Assembly: GCA_029256015.1 (NCBI GenBank)
Contig: JAQSYQ010000012.1
Span: 1 to 55,067 of the forward strand
Direction: 5' to 3'
From: Gammaproteobacteria bacterium
GTDB lineage: Bacteria > Pseudomonadota > Gammaproteobacteria > Francisellales > CACEW01
Length of the DNA stretch: 55,067 bases
In this document: in pieces, positions 35,182 through 43,791 of the stretch
Layout: the number at the start of each line of letters is the position of its first letter
How positions within the stretch are numbered: position 1 is the first letter of the stretch
Notes under the pieces: generated by a model
What the model saw: only the letters and a program-made list of their open reading frames with translations
Database searches by the model: none
What the model was told of the DNA's origin: nothing
Program-made: the position numbers and the translations under genes

Positions 35182-35738
35182 TAGATAGCCATTAACTCTT
35201 TTTCTTTATCGCTTGCTAAGCTTTCAACTTGAGCAATAAATTTATCAGTGAGCTCTTGGGCTTTTTCTTCGGCACGATGGGCTTCATCTTCCGTGATTTC
35301 TTTATCTTTTAACAAGTCTTTAAAATCCTGGTTCATATCACGTCGAATATTGCGAATAGACACTCTGGCATTTTCAGCTTCTTGGCGCACGATTTTGGTC
35401 ATATCACGGCGTCTTTCCTCTGTTAAAGGAGGCAGAGGCACTCGAATGACTGTTCCCGCAGTCGCAGGATTTAAGCCTAAATCAGAAGTCATAATGGCTT
35501 TTTCAATGGGTTGCACCATGCTTTTATCCCAAGGGGTCACTGCCAAAGTATGGGAATCGGCAATAGTCACGTTAGCCACCTGGCTTAATGGCATTTCAGA
35601 GCCGTAATAAGAAACCCGGATATGCTCTAAAAGGCTTGGATGAGCGCGGCCTGTGCGAATCTTTGTAAAATCATGTTTAAGCGCTTCTATGCTTTTTTGC
35701 ATGCGCTGTTGGGCACTACTGATAATATCGTTAATCAT
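35181..35738 (-). CDS. frr: Ribosome recycling factor
   Basis: Splits post-termination ribosomes with EF-G. The 185-residue product is exactly family length and has [44 protein letters not shown] and [11 protein letters not shown]. It starts three bases after pyrH, in the conserved pyrH-frr-uppS-cdsA order. Confidence 0.98.
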   Translation of the reverse strand: MINDIISSAQQRMQKSIEALKHDFTKIRTGRAHPSLLEHIRVSYYGSEMPLSQVANVTIADSHTLAVTPWDKSMVQPIEKAIMTSDLGLNPATAGTVIRVPLPPLTEERRRDMTKIVRQEAENARVSIRNIRRDMNQDFKDLLKDKEITEDEAHRAEEKAQELTDKFIAQVESLASDKEKELMAI

Positions 35739-35741
35739 ACA

Positions 35742-36452
35742 CTACTCTCTTGTGACTAAAGTTCCTTCATCGGCGCCATTTAAAGCTCGAGCCAAGGCGC
35801 CCTGTTTAAATAAATTAAATACTCGGATCGAAATATTATAATCACGACACTGACAAAATGCAGCCAAATCCATCACAGCCAATTCTTTTTGTAAGGCTTC
35901 GTCGAAGCTGAGTTTGTCATAGCGCTTAGCATTGGGATCTTTTTTAGGGTCCGCGGTATACACCCCATCCACTTTGGTCGCTTTTAAAATGACGTCCGCA
36001 TTAATTTCGATAGCTCGTAAACTTGCGGTGGAATCGGTAGTGACAAAAGGATTGCCTGTGCCTCCCGCAAAAATCACTACATGGCCTTGCTGAAGAGAGT
36101 AAATCGCTTTTCGATAATCAAAGCCTTCTGCTACACCTTGTACGGCCAGCGCGGAAAACAAAGCAGTTTTTAAATTGATAGACTCTAAAGCATCTCTCAG
36201 AGCTAATCCGTTTAAAATGGTTCCCAGCATCCCCATGTGGTCAGCAGTCGTTCTGCTAATCACTTCATTGGAAACCGATGCCCCTCTTAAAAAGTTGCCG
36301 CCCCCTACCACTACCGCGATCTGCACGCCTTTGGCAGCAGCTTCTTGAATATCTTTGGCAACAGCAATCAGCCTTTCAGCACTAAGGCCTTGCTGGCTTT
36401 CTCCGGCAAAAGCCTCCCCGCTTAATTTTAATAGAACCCGCTTATGAGCCAT
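35742..36452 (-). CDS. pyrH: Uridylate kinase
   Basis: Phosphorylates UMP to UDP. The 236-residue protein of the amino-acid-kinase fold has LLKLSGEAFAG, VVVGGGNFLRG, DHMGMLGTILNGLALRDAL and FAGGTGNPFVTTDS. It normally follows tsf directly; here about 3.8 kb separates them, so it must have a separate promoter in 36453-36515. Confidence 0.97.
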   Translation of the reverse strand: MAHKRVLLKLSGEAFAGESQQGLSAERLIAVAKDIQEAAAKGVQIAVVVGGGNFLRGASVSNEVISRTTADHMGMLGTILNGLALRDALESINLKTALFSALAVQGVAEGFDYRKAIYSLQQGHVVIFAGGTGNPFVTTDSTASLRAIEINADVILKATKVDGVYTADPKKDPNAKRYDKLSFDEALQKELAVMDLAAFCQCRDYNISIRVFNLFKQGALARALNGADEGTLVTRE

Positions 36453-36515
36453 CCTAACCTCTCTTAAATTAGTCCTAGTATATTGCGTTATAGAGCCTAA
36501 AAAATCAACCTATAA

Positions 36516-36581
36516 AAAGAAAAGGCAGCCTAAGCTGCCTTATTGAAATCCACCCTAGCCCTGTTTTAAAAGGAGGGAACT
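36516..36581. repeat. Terminator plus CCCTCC-type repeat, copy A
   Basis: This 66-base cassette consists of the hairpin AAGGCAGC-CTAA-GCTGCCTT (36522-36541) and then ATCCACC...GGAGGGAACT. A near-identical cassette lies in the same orientation at 40168-40235, bracketing the lipase-like gene. Confidence 0.9.
36522..36541 (-). terminator. Terminator after the lipase-like gene
   Basis: On the minus strand the 8-bp stem AAGGCAGC/GCTGCCTT is followed by TTCTTTTTATA. Confidence 0.8.
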
Positions 36582-36591
36582 AGTCAAGTAT

Positions 36592-39500
36592 TTATACCAT
36601 TGGGTTTGTTCCTGAAAACTGTCCTTCAACTGCTGCTGCCTGAACAGTCTCTGGTCGAGTAGGTGTCTTTCGCTTACAGCTTTTAGCACAACAATACCAA
36701 ATCAAGCATGATATTAACCCTAGCAATACCAAGCCTGCTGAACCACCGATGAGGATTTCAGTTAAAGGTAAAGCAGCTCTAGTATTCGACCTTGAACTTT
36801 CTAAGGGTGAAGCCATAGGCGTAAAGCTATTATTATAAAACAATGTTGCAGCTGGCGAAGGCGATGATGATGGGGATAGGGATGGCATATAAGATGAAGA
36901 CGGAGATGGTGACGCGCTTGCTGATGGATACAGCATATTTTCAACAAGTTGGGTAATATTTTGCACGCCTGTAGTCTCATTTACATTGCCCAATTGTGCA
37001 CGGCTAGCATTGAAGAATGAGGCAATAGCCGTAGCATTTACTGCATCGACCTCTGAAACATGCCGGGTGGCATTGGCACTGCTATTAACAAAATAAAAGT
37101 GCTCGCCATCAAGTGTGGCAATAAAACTGCTTGCCCCTACTAAATTAATGACGCTTCCGGCAGGCAGATTAATTGCGGTGCTCATTGCAGTAGTGTTATC
37201 ATCGGTTTCGTTATTTAATGCTGAGCTTACACTATAATTAACTGCTCTATGATCAGTAATTGCAGATCCTTGCAAATCTATAATATCCGTTAAAGGCTTA
37301 TAACCATAAATAATGGTTTCCGGCGCTGCATCCGTCTCAATCAAAGACCTGCTGTTAGTATTTGGGCCACAGGCTCTGGTAAAAATATTTTGAGAGTTCG
37401 CTTGCGCAATAATAATGCACTTATAAGGAGAGTTGATACAGTAAATATTCTTGCCTCCAAGCCCTGCTATAACTGTTTCAGCTGATTGATCGCAATAGAT
37501 ATAGTCATCTCTGTCACTGCCAATTTTGACTGACTTATCTAATTTATCAGCAGGGATTTTATAATAGGCATGATAGGTTCTATCGCCGCCACATGACACA
37601 ATCTTATAAATCACCCCTCCATCAAAATAGCTTATTTCTCGATTCGCCATGCAGCTAAAGCTATTAGCATTCCTCAGCCCTTCCATTTCATAGCTTTTAT
37701 CGAGCTGCATAATGGAATCACCTTCAGACCAGGACCAGGCAGATAATTGTGGGCCACTTACGCAAAATAAAGCATTTTCATTGTCATCTCGATCTATACA
37801 ATTCCATGGGTGATAGATCTGCTTTGCAGCATCCGGGCAACCGCTTTCAAAATTGCAATAAATCACATAATCATTAAATGGCTGCATTCCATAACCAAAC
37901 CCAAAGGGCGTAGTTAAAAAGTCATGCAAGTGAGAATAAGAAAGATCATTTCTTACATAAAGCTCTTGAAAGTTACTAATGTCTGTTTCATAGACCCTGA
38001 TTTTTAATTTATCGTTTTCTTGATAAGCCAGGATGAATTTTTCATTTTTGTATACATCCAACCTAAATTGATGTATGCCAGCATCAAAAATTTTAACCGC
38101 TTCGCTTTTGACACCTGTATTCGTAATGGTTTGTCCATAGATACCGTCTAGATAATATCTCGGCTTATCGTATATGGCTCGATCATAACAGAGTGGAGGA
38201 CCGTTACTGTCCCAAACCGGCTGTGCCTGGATCATTACAAAGGCCATCGAATCAGTGGTCGCAACAGCACTTGGACTACCTATTGGATCTAATTTATAAG
38301 GAGTGAAATTGTCAGTGAAGAAAATATAAGAATCTTTTAGCCAGTATTTAACACCGACAAGCTCACAAATCAAATTACCATAAGAATTATAATGAACGGC
38401 GTAGAAAGGTATCTCACTTTGACCATACAATGTTGCTAGTAAGTCATGGTGATAAGATTGGGCAAAACGGTATACATAGCCAACGCTCTGATTTTCCCAA
38501 CAGCTTGGAGCCACAAATTGTCTTGTGCCTTCTTGTAATAATCGCATTTCCTTGTTATAGGTTTGATAGGATACTGTGAATGAACAATCAAATGAACCCT
38601 GTGGAATTTTATATACAGTAAACTCGTTATCGTTTACCGTTATAAATAAATGGTTATCATAAACATTTTCATGCTCTAACAGCCAATTTTGCTCTATTAT
38701 TCTATCGCCAATAAGATTAATTCCTAAATAGTGAAAGCGATCTGAATCGCTAGTAATATATATTTGATTCTTGGGCTCTACATCAAAATGATAAGAATTA
38801 TATGAGATAAATAGCCAACTAGTATATGCTTGCCTTGTTTCTTCCATAAAGAACATATCTAGCTTGTGATCGATAAGATTGTCGGAATAGCGATTTAAGT
38901 TACATGCCGGATTTAATACTGGGGAGTAAAAATAGAGCGGTTTATATAATGGATCAGCACTATGGGTTACTAGGTAAGCTTTACGGATAGCACATTGATG
39001 ATTGCCGATATATATCGAACCATGATCATTTAAATCCCAGGCATGGATTGCAGTTACGCCTTTCATATTATGAGTGGAGAAATGATATTCATTTGTCCCG
39101 CCGTCATCATAAATGACATTGTTTCCACCAAATGGGTAGTAGATATCATTCCCTGAACCACCTCTTAAAACATCTGCATAATTGGTACCGCCAAAGAAAA
39201 CATTGCCCGAATCATCCCCTATAAGGGTGACGCCTGGTGTTGTCGGATTACCAATGCCGCCTCTATCAGTGTAAATATTACTGATTCGCTTAGAGGTAGC
39301 TTGATTAACCCAACTTAGCTCCCAGTAGAAGGGATTTTGGTCATAGTTATAATAGTAGGTGGAGTCCAGCGTAAATTCATTGCTCGGCCAGTTTTTTCCT
39401 TGCCAGTAGCCTGTCATATCACTGGATATTTTTACCTTGCCTGTCGCTTGACTAAATTGTTTAAAAATTCCATTCATAGAATGCTGCTGAAGAAAAAAGG

Positions 39501-40086
39501 GCCAAGCCTCTGGCTTGTACGGTGGATAGACTCTAATGACTTTTTCCCTATGCTCGGCGGAAGCAACATTGACAAGGTTAGGCGCTGCATTGTAAGTACT
39601 AATTAAATTGCTTGCTGCCCCGCTATAGCCCGGGCTATCAAATACCACTGCGGGAATATTGTAATGGCTGGCTGCCATTTGGGCTAAATAAGCACCTAAT
39701 GAGTGCCCGGTAAATCCCACAATTTCGGCATCGGCAACAGTCGGATGATCGCTTTGATAAGCTCTAACTGAATCAACGAATGCTTTGAGATCATCAAACT
39801 GCGTAGGAGTCTGTCCTAATGCGAGCAATAGATCATTATAGCCGTCACTAAAAATATCACTGGTGCCACGAACCGCAATAATAATCTGGGTTTTGGCATC
39901 ATTAATATAGGACTTGGCAAAAAAACCGTCGCTGTCACCAAAGTCGGCAGGATTGAATTCAGTTAATACTCGCCAACCAGCAGGGACTCTTCCTGATGGC
40001 AAGTCTACGGTATCCCCCGCTTTGCTATAAACTTCTAAACTTAATGTCGCATAAACGTAATGAGAAACTGCATCTGATGTTGGCAT
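36592..40086 (-). CDS. Giant lipase-like protein with RTX-type repeats and C-terminal membrane anchor
   Basis: This 1164-residue protein is inserted between tsf and pyrH. Residues about 1-200 form an alpha/beta-hydrolase (Lipase_3-like) domain with the nucleophile elbow GHSLG at 127-131 (Ser129) and the oxyanion-region AVRGTSD near 71. Residues about 288-330 contain Gly/Asp turns (GGSGNDIYYPFGGN) like calcium-binding RTX repeats. Residues about 330-1030 are unrecognised and rich in Tyr, Asp and Asn. A Ser/Pro stalk (about 1050-1080) leads to a single hydrophobic segment near 1110-1134 and a 30-residue basic tail with clustered Cys. No N-terminal signal peptide is seen, so the export route is unclear. 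Confidence 0.85.
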   Translation of the reverse strand: MPTSDAVSHYVYATLSLEVYSKAGDTVDLPSGRVPAGWRVLTEFNPADFGDSDGFFAKSYINDAKTQIIIAVRGTSDIFSDGYNDLLLALGQTPTQFDDLKAFVDSVRAYQSDHPTVADAEIVGFTGHSLGAYLAQMAASHYNIPAVVFDSPGYSGAASNLISTYNAAPNLVNVASAEHREKVIRVYPPYKPEAWPFFLQQHSMNGIFKQFSQATGKVKISSDMTGYWQGKNWPSNEFTLDSTYYYNYDQNPFYWELSWVNQATSKRISNIYTDRGGIGNPTTPGVTLIGDDSGNVFFGGTNYADVLRGGSGNDIYYPFGGNNVIYDDGGTNEYHFSTHNMKGVTAIHAWDLNDHGSIYIGNHQCAIRKAYLVTHSADPLYKPLYFYSPVLNPACNLNRYSDNLIDHKLDMFFMEETRQAYTSWLFISYNSYHFDVEPKNQIYITSDSDRFHYLGINLIGDRIIEQNWLLEHENVYDNHLFITVNDNEFTVYKIPQGSFDCSFTVSYQTYNKEMRLLQEGTRQFVAPSCWENQSVGYVYRFAQSYHHDLLATLYGQSEIPFYAVHYNSYGNLICELVGVKYWLKDSYIFFTDNFTPYKLDPIGSPSAVATTDSMAFVMIQAQPVWDSNGPPLCYDRAIYDKPRYYLDGIYGQTITNTGVKSEAVKIFDAGIHQFRLDVYKNEKFILAYQENDKLKIRVYETDISNFQELYVRNDLSYSHLHDFLTTPFGFGYGMQPFNDYVIYCNFESGCPDAAKQIYHPWNCIDRDDNENALFCVSGPQLSAWSWSEGDSIMQLDKSYEMEGLRNANSFSCMANREISYFDGGVIYKIVSCGGDRTYHAYYKIPADKLDKSVKIGSDRDDYIYCDQSAETVIAGLGGKNIYCINSPYKCIIIAQANSQNIFTRACGPNTNSRSLIETDAAPETIIYGYKPLTDIIDLQGSAITDHRAVNYSVSSALNNETDDNTTAMSTAINLPAGSVINLVGASSFIATLDGEHFYFVNSSANATRHVSEVDAVNATAIASFFNASRAQLGNVNETTGVQNITQLVENMLYPSASASPSPSSSYMPSLSPSSSPSPAATLFYNNSFTPMASPLESSRSNTRAALPLTEILIGGSAGLVLLGLISCLIWYCCAKSCKRKTPTRPETVQAAAVEGQFSGTNPMV

Positions 40087-40167
40087 GGGCTTAACCCCCC
40101 TAAAAAAGGCTAAGATATTGAAATAAAATCCTTTATTTGTCTATCGTTTTTTTAGCAATTTGAGGCT

Positions 40168-40235
40168 AAAGAAAAGGCAGCCTAAGCTGCCTTATTAAAA
40201 ATCCACCTAACCTTCCCTTATGAAAGGAGGGAACT
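40168..40235. repeat. Terminator plus CCCTCC-type repeat, copy B
   Basis: This 68-base cassette shares the AAAGAAAAGGCAGCCTAAGC start and the GGAGGGAACT end with copy A at 36516. It lies directly downstream of tsf. Confidence 0.9.
40174..40193 (-). terminator. Terminator after tsf
   Basis: It has the same 8-bp stem AAGGCAGC/GCTGCCTT as the copy at 36522, followed on the minus strand by TTCTTTAG. Confidence 0.75.
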
Positions 40236-40249
40236 TACAGGAAGGGATT

Positions 40250-41131
40250 TTATCCATTACCTTTTGCGGTCTGCATGACTTCTTTTACAAAGTCGCTTTC
40301 TTGTTTTTCAATACCTTCGCCCACTGCAAATCGGCTAAAGCGAACTACTTGAGCGCCTTTGGATTTTAACAGATCAGATACTTTCATAGCAGGATCTTTT
40401 ACAAAAGCCTGGCCCAATAAAGCCACTTCATCCAAGAATTTTTTCATACGGCCTTGGACCATTTTTTCAATAATGTCCATAGGTTTGCCGCTGTCTTTGG
40501 ATTGAGCAATGAAAATTTCTTTTTCTTTTTCAACTAGATCACTTGGTACGTCTTGTTGAGAAACCACCAATGGGTTTACTGCAGCAACATGCATAGCGAT
40601 ATCTTTTGCTAGCGCTTCGTCGCCACCTTTTAGCTCCACCACAACTCCAATTCGGCCGCTGTGAATATAAGCGCCAAACAGGCCATCAGTTTTCAAAACT
40701 TCAGCACGACGGACGTTGATGTTTTCACCAATCTTGCTGATTAACTCTCTGCGAAGCTCACCAACGGTAGAACCATGGGATGCAACATTTTCTAAAGCCT
40801 GCATATCTGCAACGCCTGATTCCAAAATAGCGTCTGCTGCTTGGTTAGCAAATTTCAAAAAGTTTTCATCACGGGCAACGAAGTCGGTTTCACAGTTAAC
40901 TTCAACCATTGCCGCAGCTTTACCATTTGCTGCTGTTTTAATAATAACTACGCCTTCTGCTGCAACTCGGCTGGCTTTTTTATCAGCTTTAGCTTGGCCG
41001 GCTTTACGCATTTCTTCAACAGCAAGTTCAATATCGCCATTTGCCGAGACCAAGGCTTTTTTACATTCCATCATACCTGCGCCAGTGCGCTCACGAAGTT
41101 CCTTTACTAGGGAAGCGTCTATATTAGTCAT
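40250..41131 (-). CDS. tsf: Elongation factor Ts
   Basis: Nucleotide exchange factor for EF-Tu. The 293-residue product opens with [20 protein letters not shown], followed by [15 protein letters not shown] and [20 protein letters not shown] lies eight bases before the ATG. It is cotranscribed with rpsB through an intergenic hairpin. Confidence 0.98.
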   Translation of the reverse strand: MTNIDASLVKELRERTGAGMMECKKALVSANGDIELAVEEMRKAGQAKADKKASRVAAEGVVIIKTAANGKAAAMVEVNCETDFVARDENFLKFANQAADAILESGVADMQALENVASHGSTVGELRRELISKIGENINVRRAEVLKTDGLFGAYIHSGRIGVVVELKGGDEALAKDIAMHVAAVNPLVVSQQDVPSDLVEKEKEIFIAQSKDSGKPMDIIEKMVQGRMKKFLDEVALLGQAFVKDPAMKVSDLLKSKGAQVVRFSRFAVGEGIEKQESDFVKEVMQTAKGNG

Positions 41132-41153
41132 TGGATTTCTCTCCTTAAAAATG

Positions 41154-41178
41154 ATCAGGGCACCTTAAGTGCCCTGAT
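41154..41178 (-). terminator. rpsB-tsf intergenic hairpin (attenuator-like)
   Basis: A perfect 10-bp stem ATCAGGGCAC/GTGCCCTGAT surrounds a 5-base loop. On the minus strand only a short CATTTTT follows, so partial termination that lowers tsf relative to rpsB is plausible. Confidence 0.65.
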
Positions 41179-41193
41179 ATGCAAAGTTCTAGT

Positions 41194-42195
41194 TTACTTT
41201 TTAGCTGTGGTTTTTTTAGCAGCTGGCTTTTTAGCAGTGCTTGCAGCTTTAGCTTTGGTTGACTTAGCAGGTTTAGCTTCAGTTTTTTCTTCCGCTTTTT
41301 TGCTAGATGAAGCCTTAGCCTTGGTCACTGTCACTTTTTTGTCAGCGGCTTTTTTAGCAGGTTTTTCTTCAGCTTTTTCTTCATGAGCTTTATGAGCAAC
41401 TTTTGGCTCTTCTTCTGCATGAGCTTTTTTGGTCGTTTTCTTAGCTACTTTACGCTCAACAGCTGGCTCGTCCTCGGAAGCTTCTTCTTTATGAGATTCA
41501 GCACGGGAAACTTCTTTAGAATGAAGGATAGCGTCAACAATGCCTTTCAAGTAAAAACGAATTGCACGAATCGCATCATCATTACCTGGGATCAAGTAAT
41601 CAACATCATCAGGATTACCATTGGTATCAACAATTGCAACCACTGGGATACCCAAGCGTTTTGCTTCTTCAATCGCAATCGCTTCTTGGCAGCTATCAAT
41701 AATAAACAAAGCATCGGGCAAGCCGGCCATGTTTTTAATTCCGCCAAAGCTTCTTTCTAACTTAGTAATTTCACGTTCTTTTTGTAGAGCTTCTTTTTTA
41801 ACTAATTGATCAAACACGCCTTCATCGCGCATTTTTTCGAAATCGCGTAAACGCTTAACGGATTGACGAACAGTTTTATAGTTAGTCAACATGCCGCCTA
41901 ACCAGCGATGGTTAACATAAGGCATGCCAGCGCGAGTAGCTTCTTCAGCAATCACTTCTTGCGCAGCTTTTTTAGTACCTACGAATAAAATTTTTCCACG
42001 TTTGGAAGCTAATTTGCTTAAGAAATTAACTGCATCCAAATAGGCTGGGAGGGTTTTCTCTAAATTGATAATATGAATCTTATGACGCTCTCCAAAAATG
42101 TATTGCTTCATTTTTGGGTTCCAGAAACGTTTTTGGTGACCGAAATGCACGCCTGCTTCTAACATATCGCGCATAGTAACATTGGCTTGTGCCAT
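41194..42195 (-). CDS. rpsB: Ribosomal protein S2 with long Lys/Ala-rich C-terminal tail
   Basis: The S2 core (residues about 1-230) is conventional: [54 protein letters not shown] and [15 protein letters not shown]. The protein then continues to residue 333. This extra segment of about 100 residues is made of Lys, Ala, Glu, Thr and Ser with histone-H1-like repeats ([18 protein letters not shown]) and acidic patches. E. coli S2 ends at 241. AAGGAG lies eight bases before the ATG. The tail may bind RNA or DNA; its function is unknown. Confidence 0.96.
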   Translation of the reverse strand: MAQANVTMRDMLEAGVHFGHQKRFWNPKMKQYIFGERHKIHIINLEKTLPAYLDAVNFLSKLASKRGKILFVGTKKAAQEVIAEEATRAGMPYVNHRWLGGMLTNYKTVRQSVKRLRDFEKMRDEGVFDQLVKKEALQKEREITKLERSFGGIKNMAGLPDALFIIDSCQEAIAIEEAKRLGIPVVAIVDTNGNPDDVDYLIPGNDDAIRAIRFYLKGIVDAILHSKEVSRAESHKEEASEDEPAVERKVAKKTTKKAHAEEEPKVAHKAHEEKAEEKPAKKAADKKVTVTKAKASSSKKAEEKTEAKPAKSTKAKAASTAKKPAAKKTTAKK

Positions 42196-42235
42196 TAAAT
42201 AAACTCCTTATATAGGGTTAGTCGTCCACCTATCC

Positions 42236-42267
42236 CATAATTTGACCCGAAGGCACCCCAAATTATG
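42236..42267 (-). promoter_or_regulatory. Hairpin in the rpsB leader
   Basis: A 9-bp perfect stem CATAATTTG/CAAATTATG encloses a GGGGTGCCTTCGGGT-type loop about 40-70 bases before rpsB. Gammaproteobacterial rpsB leaders are known to bind S2 for autoregulation; whether this hairpin is that element is inference. Confidence 0.5.
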
Positions 42268-42371
42268 TGTCGATAAGTGTGTGTATTTGGCAATTACAAA
42301 TAATCATTGCGTATTGCCGCGATGCTTTATACCATAACCCCAAGGCAAATTCAAACAATTTAGGTATTAAA

Positions 42372-43184
42372 ATGGCTGTTCATATTAAAAATGCTAATGA
42401 AATTGAAAAAATGCGAGTTGCGGGTCGCTTAGCCGCTGAAGTTTTAGAAATGATCGCGCCTCATGTCAAAGCCGGCGTTACTACAGATGAGCTTAATCGG
42501 ATTTGTCATGATTATATTGTTAATGTGCAAAAAGCTATTCCCGCCCCATTAAACTACCGCGGCTTTCCTAAATCGATTTGCACCTCGGTCAATCACGTGG
42601 TTTGCCATGGCATTCCTAGCGATAAAATCCTCAAAAACGGCGATATTATCAATATAGACGTCACTGTTATTAAAGACGGCTATCACGGCGATACCAGTAA
42701 AATGTTTATAGTAGGTGAAGGCTCCATTTTGGCAAATCGTTTGTGCCAGATTACTTATGAGTGCATGTGGAAAGGCATCAGCATGGTGAAACCAGGCGCA
42801 AGACTGGGCGACATCGGCCATATTATTCAAAAGCATGCCGAATCCAATCACTACTCGGTAGTCAGAGAATACTGCGGGCATGGTATCGGCTCAGTTTTCC
42901 ATGAAGAAGAGCCTCAAATCCTGCATTATGGAGAGCCCCATACCGGGATGGAAATACAAGCCGGCATGACCTTCACCATCGAGCCTATGATCAACGCCGG
43001 TAAAAAAGAAATCAAACATTTACCCGATCACTGGACCGTCGTCACCAAAGATCATTCATTATCTGCTCAATGGGAACACACCCTTTTAGTGACTAACGCA
43101 GGTTGTGAAGTACTGACCCTTCGCAAAGAAGAAGTCGAAATAGTGAAGCAGTATTTGCCTAATTATGCCATTGCGGTAAAATAG
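42372..43184 (+). CDS. map: Type I methionine aminopeptidase
   Basis: Removes initiator methionine. The ATG at 42372 (MAVHIKNANEIEKMR) gives 270 residues, close to 264 in E. coli; a longer upstream reading lacks homology. The five metal ligands fall in NIDVTVIKDGYHGDTSKMF (two Asp), the GHGIGSVFHEEP-type His, FTIEPM (Glu) and WEHTLLV (Glu). It is divergent from rpsB in the usual map/rpsB arrangement. Confidence 0.97.
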   Translation: MAVHIKNANEIEKMRVAGRLAAEVLEMIAPHVKAGVTTDELNRICHDYIVNVQKAIPAPLNYRGFPKSICTSVNHVVCHGIPSDKILKNGDIINIDVTVIKDGYHGDTSKMFIVGEGSILANRLCQITYECMWKGISMVKPGARLGDIGHIIQKHAESNHYSVVREYCGHGIGSVFHEEEPQILHYGEPHTGMEIQAGMTFTIEPMINAGKKEIKHLPDHWTVVTKDHSLSAQWEHTLLVTNAGCEVLTLRKEEVEIVKQYLPNYAIAVK

Positions 43185-43235
43185 CTTTAATCTTAGTTTA
43201 TTTGCTCAGTTATCTTCTCACAACAGGAGAGTACT

Positions 43236-43415
43236 ATGGCTATAGTAAAACCAAGATGTAGCAGGCTGCGTAAAACCCAAAAGCAGCTTCTTTCTCAAGA
43301 AAAAGAACTCAAAGAATATATGAGACAGCCTAGTTTTGAAGGCCAAACGCCGACTCGAAAAGATGAAGCCCAAAAGCAGTTAGAACAAATAAGGCTTGAA
43401 AAAACTTCCCAATAG
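43236..43415 (+). CDS. Small Gln/Lys-rich helical protein, 59 residues
   Basis: An excellent AGGAG six bases before the ATG introduces a 59-codon frame. The predicted protein (MAIVKPRCSRLRKTQKQLLS...) is strongly charged, rich in Lys, Gln and Glu, and likely forms a coiled coil broken by a PSFEGQTPTR loop. No family is recognised. It lies 51 bases after map and may be cotranscribed. Confidence 0.6.
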   Translation: MAIVKPRCSRLRKTQKQLLSQEKELKEYMRQPSFEGQTPTRKDEAQKQLEQIRLEKTSQ

Positions 43416-43453
43416 ATTTTGCATAGTCTTTAAGGTTTTCTTAAGCTAACTTG

Positions 43454-43459
43454 CCTATA
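43454..43459 (+). promoter_or_regulatory. Candidate -10 box for the 83-residue small gene
   Basis: A TATAAT in TTGCCTATAATAGACAAGG lies about 35 bases before the ATG at 43494. The -35 is weak. Confidence 0.4.
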
Positions 43460-43493
43460 ATAGACAAGGATTAAAGACTAATGGAGATTTACA

Positions 43494-43745
43494 ATGCATG
43501 GAAGCAATCCTAGAGGCTCAGTCACAACTGGGTCCGTAACCTCAACCCCCTTCTCAGCAGCTGAGAAAGCTGTAGCTAGCGCAAAGAGCGGTGCGCAAAC
43601 CCCATTTGCTCACACCAATGGATTACTCGCACAGCTTGGCACAAGCTTAAGTCATGAAGTAGCAAAGCATCACTACAATAAAGCGAAAGTTTTTCCTGAA
43701 GGTGTGGCTATTTCAGAAGAACCTGGCTGCTGCCGTATTGGGTAA
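43494..43745 (+). CDS. Small hypothetical protein ending in CCRIG
   Basis: GGAG lies seven bases before the ATG and a TATAAT box lies upstream, so this 83-residue frame is probably expressed. The N-terminal half is Ser/Thr/Gly/Ala-rich and likely disordered (GSVTTGSVTSTPFSAAEKAV). The middle is a short helix, and the protein ends EEPGCCRIG. The terminal CC-x-I-x resembles the CCSIV end of the unknown protein at 14875, although a final Gly is not a standard prenylation residue. No family is recognised. Confidence 0.6.
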   Translation: MHGSNPRGSVTTGSVTSTPFSAAEKAVASAKSGAQTPFAHTNGLLAQLGTSLSHEVAKHHYNKAKVFPEGVAISEEPGCCRIG

Positions 43746-43791
43746 TTTCATAAAATTGGCTATCATACAGTCATCTTTTTAAAAAGGTTTT

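Noticed and set aside
40716..41168. 150-codon plus-strand frame over tsf
   Set aside because: It is antisense to a clear EF-Ts gene; its Ala/Ser-rich product results from reverse reading of Glu/Ala/Lys codons.
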